DNA of 64,000 bases, from positions 65,657,824 through 65,721,823 of the forward strand of contig CM057232.1 of NCBI GenBank assembly GCA_029891385.1, given 5' to 3'. Shown here one piece after another: positions 36,725 through 47,272 of the stretch (its first letter is position 1; every line of letters begins with the position of its first letter). A program made the translations under genes and the position numbers. The notes under the pieces are model-generated. The model searched no databases. It was not told where the DNA came from and was given only the letters and a program-made list of their open reading frames with translations. The stretch comes from Erythroxylum novogranatense (taxonomy: Eukaryota; Streptophyta; Magnoliopsida; Malpighiales; Erythroxylaceae).

Positions 36725-36914
36725 CCCTATAAGAACTCTGATTCTTACCATATTAATAGAAGGCGTTAGTTTTCATATACCGAGGAGGGATTTCGAATTC
36801 TCGACTCCAAGCTGAAGGATCATAGTCGCTAGGACTATTTGGAATGATTTAGGTTTCATCAATCACATTGAATCAATCCTTATAATCATCCATCATCCAA
36901 CCTATGCATGCCAC

Positions 36915-37154
36915 AAGTCGACTTTCATCAAATGCAAGTCGCCTTATGCTTCTGCCCACACACAAGTCGACTTGTGTGACACAAGTCGACTTATGTCATC
37001 TGCCCATGAACAAGTCGACTTACAAGGTACTACAAGTCGACCTATACAGAGATCTTGAACAAGTCGACTTATTCTTCAAACAAGTCGACTTATCCAGAAA
37101 ACAAGTCGACTTATTAAGCGAACAAGTCGACTTATGTCCCATATAAGTCGACTT
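36915..37154. repeat. Cluster of AAGTCGACTT palindromes in the leader of element B
   Basis: Nine exact copies of the 10 bp palindrome AAGTCGACTT and two one-mismatch variants lie within 240 bp, usually preceded by CAA or AAC and followed by AT, at uneven spacing of about 20-60 bp. The same 10-mer occurs four times in each B-family LTR end (32334-32420, about 40136-40220, 47280-47370). Confidence 0.95.
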
Positions 37155-38264
37155 ATCCAAGGAGATTGCTATTATATCTAATCGGCTAATTCCTCAATCC
37201 ATGCAATTCCAATTCACAATACCATTATACCTAGGGTAATATCTGTAAGTTGATGTATCAATGAACAATTCATTGAACCATGAAAGCCTTATATGGTCAA
37301 ACCATATGAAAAGCTTGAAATGAGTCAAAACTCATTAATTTCCAAATAATTTAGGAACACCCTAATTATCAACCTAAGCATCTCTAGCTAGCACATACAT
37401 TATCAAATTTACTTCAGCACATGCCATAAAAAATATGACGGTCAAAACAAACAAGATAATGCAAGATACTACCGAGACGCTAATGTGATCAATTCGGCAT
37501 TCAAAAATTCTTGGAAAAGCAAATTCAAGCAATTCAATTTGGCAATCATACTACATCAAGATAACACATTTTTAATCACATTAAAAATGGTTCAAGGCAT
37601 TGGAACTGAAAAAGCACACTCAATCAAGCCAAACAAAACAGTCCCAACAATTTTCACAAAACTGTCCAGTTCTGTACATTGCTCGAAATGATCAATGAAA
37701 AAATTTCAATAAATTCTGAGAAAATTATATAGGTTACTACATGTTCAGAATATGCTACATGAAGTTTTTCAGGATTTTAGGCCATCAAAAATTCAGTCAA
37801 ACTAAATAATAAAACCGATTCAAAATCTGTGTTCATCAGCACAGCAATTCCCAACATCATAGAATAAATTCGTGAATAAATATTCAATCACCTTGAAATA
37901 CAATTTCCATGCTCACAGACATTCACCAACATCTTAGAGACATGTAGGTGAAGGAACATCCGAAAAACCATTTTTCTAGAATTTATTATCGAATTTATAC
38001 TACTGCCTGTTCCAGAATCGTTTCACAAAACAGCATCCGAAACTTAGGGAATTAAATTAGCAAAACTATATCAAATCAAATCGATAAATTCTCAAATTTC
38101 ATAGACATATTCTATAACATGTTATGAACAATTCTGGGAAGAAAAATTTCGAAAAACATATCACAATATAAATTCGAAATCTGAACAGATAGCATGCATC
38201 AACAGAAAATTCCATTAGGGTTTCTGATCTCGCTTAGGTTTTAGCTTCATACGGGATACCAGAC

Positions 38265-38276
38265 GCTTTGATACCA
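38265..38276 (-). promoter_or_regulatory. Primer-binding site of copia element B
   Basis: The minus strand reads TGGTATCAAAGC one base inside the 5' LTR. This is one mismatch from the initiator tRNA-Met complement found in the gypsy elements of this window. Confidence 0.85.
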
Positions 38277-38277
38277 C

Positions 38278-38823
38278 TGTAGGAAAATCCCGGGAGGTAC
38301 ATCACATGTACCGGCAGCGGAAAACAAAAATTTTTGTTCCCAGGACTTTCCCGAATCCCAGGATCCCGGTATCGGTATGAAGACATCAACCTAAATAGCC
38401 AAAAGAGACTATCTCTAAAGGTAATCCACGCAGAGATCAGAAAATCTAACCGAGTCAAACCCCTTTGACCCGGGAATAGCTAGAATAGATTAAAGCCTGC
38501 TAGAGCCTACCTCTGTCCTTAGAGAGCTTGAATCAAGATGGAGGAGAAGACTTGAAGAGGATGAAGCTTGATGAAGGATGAAGATCTTCGATGATGGATG
38601 ATGAGAGGAGAAAACATTTTTCTTCCTTCAAAACCTTCTTACCTTCATCCAACACACCCGAATATCAACCATCCTCTTCCTTCTTATTTGTCTTTTTGTC
38701 TTTAAACACTTTAAAGACATTAAATGCAACATGGTGAGTCATGTTCCACGTTAACCTTATATATATATATATATATATATAAAGTTAAAGATAAAGCTTC
38801 ATCCTCCTTCATCTTACACGTAT

Positions 38824-38858
<35 letters not shown>

Positions 38859-40228
38859 TAATTCTTTAATTAATTATATATATATAAATATAATTGCTAA
38901 AGTGATCCAGTCATACTGGGGTCGGTCCTACAGGCTCTCTCGGCCCCGATCTTTGAAAACAACTCTAAACCTTTCTTAGCAATATCGATGTCGCGATCTC
39001 ATCGGGACATATCTCAATCTCATTGGGATCCATTTAATCCAAATGCTCTCCATAATTGGAACTCTGTCCAATTACTATTTTACAGATTCTCTGAAACACT
39101 CTTATACGTGTGACCCTTTAGGCTCCCGGTTATGTTGGCCACTTAGATTAACAATTAATCTGAGCAAGTCATGAGCGGTATCTAGCAACACATCATGACC
39201 CCAATTGACCGGAAAGTAATCGGTTTGATGTATTCATCACGAACCGATCACGAACCCTTCCATGACAATTACCGTGCAATTCGTCCTTTCACCATCCTAT
39301 ACCCCACTTGGTTATGAGTATGGTCAAAGTGTCAACTCTCACTAGACCGAGTCTAGCCTAGTGATATCGGTTCTCGCCCGGGACTCATTACTTTATATGT
39401 CAATGAAGACACTCTTCATGACATACATGCTGCCAACCTTAGTAATGATCCCGACAAGAGGCCGTGGGTATCTCTTCGCTAATCCGAAGTGGTGAATCCT
39501 TTATTGGCTACTCAATTATCTTGAATACCTCAAGTTGTACCCAAGCACCACCCTATGAGTTACCTCCGAAGGCAACAAGGAATGGAGTCAAAGCACGGAT
39601 CAAGATCTAAGATATCCTCGAGTACCTCAAGTCTAAGGATACTTGCACCATTGCTATGATGAGATTATCAACGACACTTAGATAAGATATCCATGTGATG
39701 ATCTCATGGCAGGTCATCCAATGAACTTACTACCGCTAGTAAGCATCCACATGTCAATTCTAAATATCTCATATTTACAGCTTACGAGATCCACCGCTGA
39801 TCCAATCAAGGAATATGACATGTGCTAGTCTATCCGGATTAATGATGTCCAGTCTCATTAATCCTATGACTAGGAGAATTTAGATATCTTGACATAATTG
39901 CACATGATAGGAATCTCGGGAGTATGAACACATCATAATTTCCTTCATGCTATGTCATATATCATGGACTTCATTAATTCGATTAAAGATTCAATCAATT
40001 CATAAACAATGTTTATGAATATCAAATTAATGAATAATGCCTTTTTTATTTATTCATAAAGTCTGCACACGACTTTGAATAAAACGCGCTAAAGGGATTG
40101 CCTTTAGGGCACAAATAAACAAGATCGATTTGAACAAGTCGACTTATCCAATGAACAAGTCGACTTATCGATATCGAACATGTAAGTAAGTCGACTTACA
40201 CATGGTACAAGTCGACTTATCACTTACA
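38278..40228 (-). repeat. 5' LTR of copia element B
   Basis: The partner of 30499-32429, with the same ends. It has slightly longer (TA)n runs (about 38760-38781 and 38826-38853) and the same four AAGTCGACTT copies near its end. Confidence 0.93.
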
Positions 40229-40276
40229 GAAGAGGATTTTCGAAAATTCTAGAATAGGAGAGAGTGAGAGTCGTAT

Positions 40277-40335
40277 AGAAGAAGAAGAAGAAGAAGAAGA
40301 AGAAGAAGAAGAAGAAGAAGAAGAAGAAGAAGAAG
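40277..40335. repeat. (GAA)n microsatellite inside LTR F
   Basis: About 19 uninterrupted AGA/GAA units, a few bases after the second target-duplication copy of element B. Confidence 0.95.
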
Positions 40336-42475
40336 GGGTTTAGGTCTTGAGTTTTCCTTACTTAGAGAAGAGTGGGAAAGTGTTTAAGAAGGAGTAGAGA
40401 AAGAAAGGTTTAAGAGTTTTCAACAAAGCCAAGGGAGAGAGGAATTTTCGTGGGTCTCCTTTCAAGGTAAGAAAAATGTAGATTTCTTTGGATTTATGAG
40501 TAGATTTTGATGTTTAAAGCTCGGGTAAGGTTTGGGTTAAGTTAGATAGGTTTAATTCCATGTTTTTCTATCCTAGGTTTGTTTAATTTTGGGATATCTC
40601 TTGGTAATTGGGTTATTACTTGCTTGATGAAGGTGAAGAGAGGTTAGTAGAACAAGAAGCAAGATCAAGTGATCAAATTCAAGGTTAAAGGATTAAGGTG
40701 GGTAATTTCTTAATAATTGAGTTAATGAACTTGTTAAAGTTCTATAATAAATGCTATTGAATGCTTTAAAATGATTTATCAATGTTGCTTGTATTTCTTG
40801 GAATAGTTTAAATATATATGAAATATGAAAATGTGTATATAATTGTTGAACAAGTGAAAAATAGATTTGAATAAGTGATTTTAGGCAATTATGTGAAGAT
40901 GAATGTTGCAAGACTCATTGAGGATTAATGTGTATGAAATGCATGAATAATGTGAATTTCATGTTTTCTATGGGTTAGGGTGGTCCTTTATGTGATAGGT
41001 GCACCTATATAGACTTCTCCCGCCTGCCCGCAAGTGGCTATGGAGTTCCTCACGGACTCCCTCATGTGTTCACGGCTACACATAACCGTTTTACGGAAAT
41101 GTGTAGTACGTCCTGTTGGACCCACCCAAGCCAATTTATGTGTGGCTACATTATATGTTGTTTATGTTGTTCTTGTATGATATAATGTCTTGTAATTACC
41201 TTTGATCCTTAGATTTGATATAAATGAAGAATTGGCTTATGTTAAAGATGATTTAGTTCAATTGTTTGAGAATAAATTGATAAAGGATTTTGGCATGTTT
41301 ATTCTTAGTTATTAAGTTTTTACCCACGGAGCCGTCGAGCTCACCTCCCATTTTCCCCTCCACAGGTCACGAGCGAGAAACCGAGACACCGCATCGGGAA
41401 TAAGGCATTACTTCGATGCAAGTTTTGTTTTTGAAATCATGTTTTAGAAACCAAGGCTTTAGAAAGCATTTTGGAATGCATTTTGTATTTTGTTCCTTGA
41501 AACTATGATGTAATTGGGCTAAAATGCCCTCTAAAGCTTTGTAATAACTTTGAATTTCATGTAAATGCAAGATTTCTGACTTTCAATTGTAATTTATGTA
41601 ATTTGCTTATGTTTTATACACATGCATCATTGTATAGCTATATTTGACAAAAAGAAGGATTGAGTTTGCATGTTTTGCATTTGGAATGGAATAGATGTTT
41701 AGGAGTGTGGATTGTTTCCTTGAATTGAGTATGGAGATACTCTTGTGGTTGAGTTATGATATATGAGGTTGGATGTTAAGTTTTGTGCAGGTGGAGGTAC
41801 TAGGAATGAAGATTGGTTAGTTAAAGTTTTAGGAGAGGTGCTGTCAAAATTGTTGTAAAATTGGACTAGAACTTCTCTTTAGTTTTAGGTCCTCTTAAGG
41901 TTTGAATTGGATCAAAGAGTCTTAATGAAGATTGTAGTAGAAGTTTAAAGCTTTCTAAGGGTATATAATTTGTCTCATTTGGACTTGGGGTTAAGAAGTT
42001 ATGAGGTTAGAAACACATTCAGTCACTGTTCAATTAGCTAAGTTACTGTTTCATTGGACCTTTTATGGGTAGTGCCTTTGAGTGGCTTTTTACCCTACTT
42101 AATGATGAAGTTAACATTTTCATCCTTCATGAATGTTGTAGAACATCTTGTTATCTTTCCATTGGGGTATAATATGTAATTTTTAGAATTGGGAGTAAGA
42201 AGTTATAAGAATTGGAAGATAACAACTAAAGTCATGCTTATTGTTCTTATAGCTTATGAAGTTATGATAACTTTTAGGAAAAATAATTGAAATCCATGTT
42301 TTGATGAATCAATGGAGCTAGAGATGTTGAATTTGATGAATTAAACTTGAAGTTTAAGATGTTATAAAGTGTTTAGGTTTTGGAATGAGTAAATTTGGAA
42401 GTGTATAAATGGCTATGAAGTTAGGTTGAAGATTGAGATGCATTGGAAGAAGATTTGAAGTTTTGATAATTTTCA

Positions 42476-42615
42476 TGTCCGTTAAACGGACAGCCTCGGG
42501 TGTAAAAACGCCCCTTCCCTTGCCCGTGTCCATTAAACGGACTTGCATGTCCGTTTAACGGACATTTGCGAGCCATTTGGTACCATTTCACCCGTACCTG
42601 TCCGTTTAACGGACA
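42476..42615. repeat. Four-copy palindrome array in LTR F
   Basis: The 17 nt near-palindrome TGTCCGTTTAACGGACA (8 nt arms around one base) occurs at 42476-42492, 42527-42543 (degenerate), 42548-42564 and 42599-42615. The first copy is followed by CTCGGGTGTAAAAACGCCC, which is also found after the first copy of the array in LTR C. Confidence 0.93.
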
Positions 42616-43304
42616 GCTACGGGAAAGATGGTGCATTTTCGAATTTTTAGAGGCCGATTCTCGTTTTGTGGTCTCATGAAAGTTGTAGATCTAGATGTCT
42701 ACTTTCTAATGGTGCAAAAACGAAAGAAATCCGATTTATACATCAAAAGTTATGGTGATCGCGCCAAAAGAGTTTCCAATTGATTTAGGATGTGAACATA
42801 CTTGATTCTTTTGGGCATAACTCCCTCATCCGACCTCCAATTGAGGTGAGGCTTGAACCATTAGATTCCTAAGATATATAGCTTTATCTCCACCAAATTT
42901 GTGTCATTTTGAGTCAAATTGAAAAAGTTTACATTGAAACAAGTGAGAGGTCGGTTTGGAGATCATATTTGGAGTATGAGCTCTTTTAGGTTTTTAAAGC
43001 ATAACTTGAGTTATACAACTCCATTTGAGGTGATTCTTGTTGCAAAATGAACTTGATGCTTAGGGCTACAATTTATATGAAGAAGTCAACTTATGATTTT
43101 GAGGTTTACATAGTGTGCGCTCGCCGCGAATGTTAAGGTACAACTTAGGACTCGGCAAGGTTATAAGCGCAAGGTTTATGATTATGCAGTTGTAATGTCG
43201 AAACAAGTCTATTATTGTGGTGAGGAATCCATCCCTCGTGGGATGCGTGTCTGGGCGTCACATAGGACGTGGGACCCGTGATCCACCTGGGTGGGGTTCC
43301 AACA

Positions 43305-44652
43305 GCCAATAAAGTTTTCTCCCAAATCCAGAATGATTTCCAACTACTTCACAAATATTGTTTTTGTTCCTTTGAATGATTTGCAAAATTATGACATGTT
43401 TAGACATATGAACTTTTCTGATGAATTTCAAAAATAAAGATGAGAATGCATTGAAATATTTTATGTTGTGCCTTGGAAAATTGATGGCATTTTGTATATT
43501 CGGAAAAGAAAGAAAAGTGCATGAAAAGCATGAAATGATTTGAGCATGAAATGAATATGTTCTTTGTTTGGGCAAGAGAGGAACGTTTTGTTAGTCATGT
43601 GCACGTCGACGTATAGCCTTATCCCGGCTGCCCGCTTGTGGCCACGAGATCCTGAGAAATCGGACTCGTTTTGTTCACGGTATAAACTTCGGTTTATCCG
43701 TTTTGTTCCACGGAACTCTCGAGCCATTTGTGTGTGCATTGCATCTTTGAATTGTCAAATATGTGCATAAATTGAGTGTTTTTGTATTGTTGATGTGATG
43801 AAAATTGTCAACTATGAGTTTTGAACTCAAACTTCAAAATTGATTAAGATTTGGGAACAAAGCGATTTATGAACTCATTATGGTTTTTATACAACAAATG
43901 AACGTTTCAACGGTTTTGCTTATTCTTTGTTATAAACCTGTTACCTACGAGCTATAAGCTCACCCCCTTCATTCCCATCCGCAGGTGATGAGAAGAAGAT
44001 CGGTGAAGGGAAGTGAAGGTTTTTGTTTGTATGTGTTTGTATTGTATTGCTATAAGTTAGATTGGTATCGAGAATTGTGGGGTATGCATATTTTGTATAT
44101 TCGGATTTCGATATTGATATTGTATTGTGGCTTGGAATGCCATGAGAGCTTGTAAATTCTATTCTTTTGATGTTAACGCATTATGTATGGATGATAACAA
44201 GTGGAAGTATGCATTTGTGTATAAGGATCAGGTTGAGTGAAAATTTGGTATACTTGAGGAAGTTCTGGTTTTGATATGAATATTTTGATTGGGAATTCTG
44301 GTTATGTATATATATATCGAAATGAGATGTGTTATGAAAAAAAAAGAACGTAGAAATGGCATGAAACTTTACGCTTCACGATTTCTTTGGATTACACTAA
44401 CGTTTATGGTTCATTGGTTCGATTCCGAAAACGGGGCTCATCATGTTTGGTACTACAGAAAGAAAAGATTACAAGGAACCACGCTCTGGTATGACGAAAT
44501 TTTGTTAAGAGTTGGATCTCAAAAACGGGATCCAACATTTGCGGTATCAAAGCAAGAAGATGAATCTATTAAGGTTAAGGAAACTTCATCGGAGTACGAT
44601 CACGTCATAGGGTATCCATTTTGGCGTTGGGCTCTAGAAACGGGGTCCAACA
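43305..44652 (+). repeat. 5' LTR of element A, second part
   Basis: It resumes with GCCAATAAAG and matches 51395-52155 and then 57315-57386. It ends GGGGTCCAACA before the primer site. It holds intact sites where the sister LTR was hit: AGATTGGTATCGAG near 44059 (site of C) and GCTTGGAATGCC near 44130 (site of D). The ORF 44289-44717 crosses the LTR end and primer site and has no recognisable domain. Confidence 0.88.
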
Positions 44653-44668
44653 GTTGTGGTATCAGAGC
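44542..44668 (+). promoter_or_regulatory. Primer-binding site of element A, with a second degenerate copy upstream
   Basis: TGGTATCAGAGC at 44657-44668 follows GTCCAACA by four bases, the standard arrangement. About 115 bp upstream the same arrangement appears in weaker form: GGATCCAACA, four bases, then CGGTATCAAAGC at 44542-44553. Either the LTR end and primer site were duplicated, or the first copy is the relic of another element end. Confidence 0.8.
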
Positions 44669-47272
44669 CCAGCATTATGATCTTGCATGGGTGCATGTGT
44701 ATGGGTTACACGCTTAAGAAATTGTTAGGAGTTTGAGGTGATAGAATTAGTGAGAAAATGATGATACTCTTTCATGATATGAGAAACAGAAAGTTTCGGA
44801 TAATTAGAAAGGAGAATTAGTGGATGGGTAAACGGAACAGATAATGATTCAAGACAATTGTATTGGAGGATGTATTATTGAACATGACAGCAATATTGTG
44901 CTGTGGTGCTATGTTTTCGAAGGTGATATAGATATGAATGTATTGCCATGGATTGTTTGAGAAATATAGGGATATGAGTATACACGATGAGATTAGAGTG
45001 TACAGGTAGAGTGCAATGGAAGCATAACTTTGTTATGCTCTTACAACGAGGAAATTGGAACCAAGGTGGTTGTTCGATTAAGAGTTCTGATTCGTAGTAA
45101 GAAGAAATTAGTGGAATTGAGGTCGGAATTTCAAAATGATTATGCATCGATAGTTTCAAATTGATTGAGGATATACATATGAAAGATGAAATAAATGATT
45201 ATTGGAAAATGAGGTAGGAGTGAGGAAATAGAGAAAGGGAAATGAAATAGACATAAATGACCTTATATGAGATGAATGAAATGATATGCAGCATGGGAAA
45301 AATCGCAATGCGTAAAAAGATAAAATTTTATGCATGAATGAGATTAAGAAAAATGATGAAGAACTCCACCTCGTAGAAGGTCACAAGGAGTTCTGCAAGG
45401 ATCAGTTGCACCTGACTCTCCGATAAGAGAGGAGAGCACTGATGAGTCGGTAGTCCCAGGAAATGCTGAGGTTTCTGTAGGGCAAGGAAGTGAGCCCTAT
45501 GTAATCAATATGGTATTGACTCATTATGAAAAGATATAGCATCAGAAAAATGTGAATTTCGAAAAAATGAGAATAAATTGGTGATCAATGAAGATCAAGG
45601 TATTAATTGTGTAAGATATAAATTGGTGATTTTAAGGAGTAAATCTATGGACAGAATGACATGACTTTGACGATGCCCAGTTAAGCATATGCGATAGCAA
45701 GTATGTTCGTTACTCCATTGAGTTTTGAGTGACTTGAACATTATCACCGTATGAGGATGAGAGAAATTGGTCTTCTCGAGGGATTAAAAGTAGTTGATGA
45801 AGTGATGATGATAGCAGGTGAGTGATAACGATTTGTATGAATAGTATATATGATAGTAGCAAGAAACTCTCTTTTGAAGAAGAATTTCACTAAGTTAGAT
45901 TAAGCATATTAGATGGTTTATATGAAGAATGATCAATGAAAGAACTGATAAAAAAGGAATATGTAATAATTCGAAAGTGAGTATTGGATTCCTATCCTTA
46001 GCGGAGACTCAAGCAAAAGCGGTAGAAAATATACTACTGAGAATGTATGTATTTTTGGTTTGATGTAAAGGACCCAACTATGCGAGTGGATTCCTAAATT
46101 TGAGGAGACACTAATTGCCAATATGAGGAGTATATCGGTTCACGTTATGTTTTGGGTAAATATGTTAGGGAAATGCTAGTTTATCCGATGAAGGTGTGAC
46201 AAGCACAGGAAGCTAAGATCGCAAATAAACTAGAGTGTATGGAGGAACGAGTATAAATGAGCAGACATTAGAATACGTCAATGCGAAATGTAAAGAAGAC
46301 TAAAGAATGGAGAAAATCAGTCAAGAAAGGTAAGACAACTGAGAAATTGAAAAGAACAAGAGGTAATATTACCTCATTGAGGAATCAGTTATTTGAGAAA
46401 TTACTAGAACCAATAGTGGACACATGGAGTTTTGACAATATTTGCTCAAGTTAACAATTCCCCAACAATACTATGGTAATGAAGATTAAAGCGGTCCAAG
46501 CGAAATTTGATGATATGTTAAGTGTATTCGAAGTGTTGAGAAGAATAGTCTGAATATTTAAGGAAAAATGAGTAAATCGTATGAGGGACAAAGGTAAAGA
46601 AAAATTTTGAGGAATTATAACACCGATATTAATTATATAATCTGGATTTGGAAATTTAGTAGTATTCAATGATGTTTGCATAAGAGATCAGGATAAGGAT
46701 CAGCGTAGTAAAGTGAAGTGAATTCATGTGCATGGAGACAATTGAAACCTCATAGGTTGATTGTTGATACATGAATTGAAATTTGTTGCTGTAGTGATTG
46801 CTGGAAAGTTGAAGACATCATATGTACAGAAATATTTTGACTGTGTGTAAGATATACACACCATGAGACTTCAGGTACGTATTGAGTTGAAGAAATTGAA
46901 TGAATATACAAAAATGGTAAAGCTAGTGTTGTAATCAGATGCCTTGAATAGAGAATTCAATAGCAGTGAAGTATGAATTCAGATATAGAGGTTATCAGAT
47001 CTAGTGCAATAAAGAGTGCTGAATGGAGTTGAATTCAGGGCGAAATGAAGTGCCATTGGTCACTACAAATGTATGATCAGTTTCACATGAACAAAGCTGA
47101 AATTGAGGATTCAGAATTTGTGAACCTTACCAAGAAAACAAAAATGAATGTGAATTTTGAATTCGAGTAGGAAAAAGGATACTGGGTAATTGAGATAAGA
47201 AGTATGTGTTTCGGCAAGGATGTTTGAGCAAAGAGATTGTTAGAAAAGTACTAGTGGTGATTTAAGCTATAC
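44653..47272 (+). pseudogene. Interior of element A, decayed gag-pol (first part)
   Basis: No long ORF remains, but homology to element 1 can be read. Positions 45360-45536 give 59 open codons starting RTPPRRRSQG, the counterpart of the Tekay gag N-terminus, closed by TAG. Positions 46864-46953 read as the end of RNase H: VRIELKKLNEYTKNGKASVV, against the intact copy's [22 protein letters not shown]. Between and around them the plus strand is rich in A, G and T with few C, and stops are frequent. I cannot find an RT catalytic block. This is an old, non-coding relic. Confidence 0.75.

Larger units (their letters stand above)
30499..40228 (-). mobile_element. Element B: Ty1/copia retrotransposon, full length, decayed
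   Basis: LTRs at 30499-32429 and 38278-40228 (about 1.94 kb) start TGTAGGAAAATCC and end CACTTACA. The target duplication is GAAGA at 30494-30498 and 40229-40233, inside LTR F. The primer site (38265-38276) and gene order (gag, protease, integrase, RT, RNase H on the minus strand) are those of copia. Frameshifts and stops are numerous. A 2.1 kb leader between primer site and gag carries palindrome arrays. The lineage looks like the Angela/Tork group by RT and gag wording (tentative). Confidence 0.92.
30084..43304 (+). mobile_element. Solo LTR F (gypsy, about 3.5 kb) split by copia element B
   Basis: It begins TGTTGGGCCCCGAATCG at 30084 and ends GGTTCCAACA at 43304, with the target duplication GCCAA at 30079-30083 and 43305-43309. 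The sister LTR of A has the uninterrupted site GAGCCAATAAAG near 51395, which proves the insertion. Own sequence is 30084-30498 plus 40234-43304. No gag or pol belongs to it, so it is a solo LTR left by recombination between two LTRs. It shares with element 1 the CCCGCCTGCCCGC / GTGGC block (about 41020-41040), the TGTGTAGTACGTC string and the GAGCTCACC / CACAGGT boundary region. It therefore belongs to the same broad LTR superfamily, and its ends give plus orientation. Confidence 0.88.

Noticed and set aside
36904..37146. ORF encoding repeated QVDL units as a repeat protein
   Set aside because: The repeats are a by-product of the AAGTCGACTT palindromes in a copia leader; the opposite strand gives equally regular KSTC repeats.
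42476..42615. Palindromic repeats with spacers resembling a CRISPR array
   Set aside because: The host is a plant, spacers are irregular in length, repeats are degenerate, no cas genes exist, and the array lies inside an LTR.
44289..44717. 142-residue ORF as a host gene
   Set aside because: It spans the end of LTR A, the primer site and the start of the interior, and has no recognisable domain.
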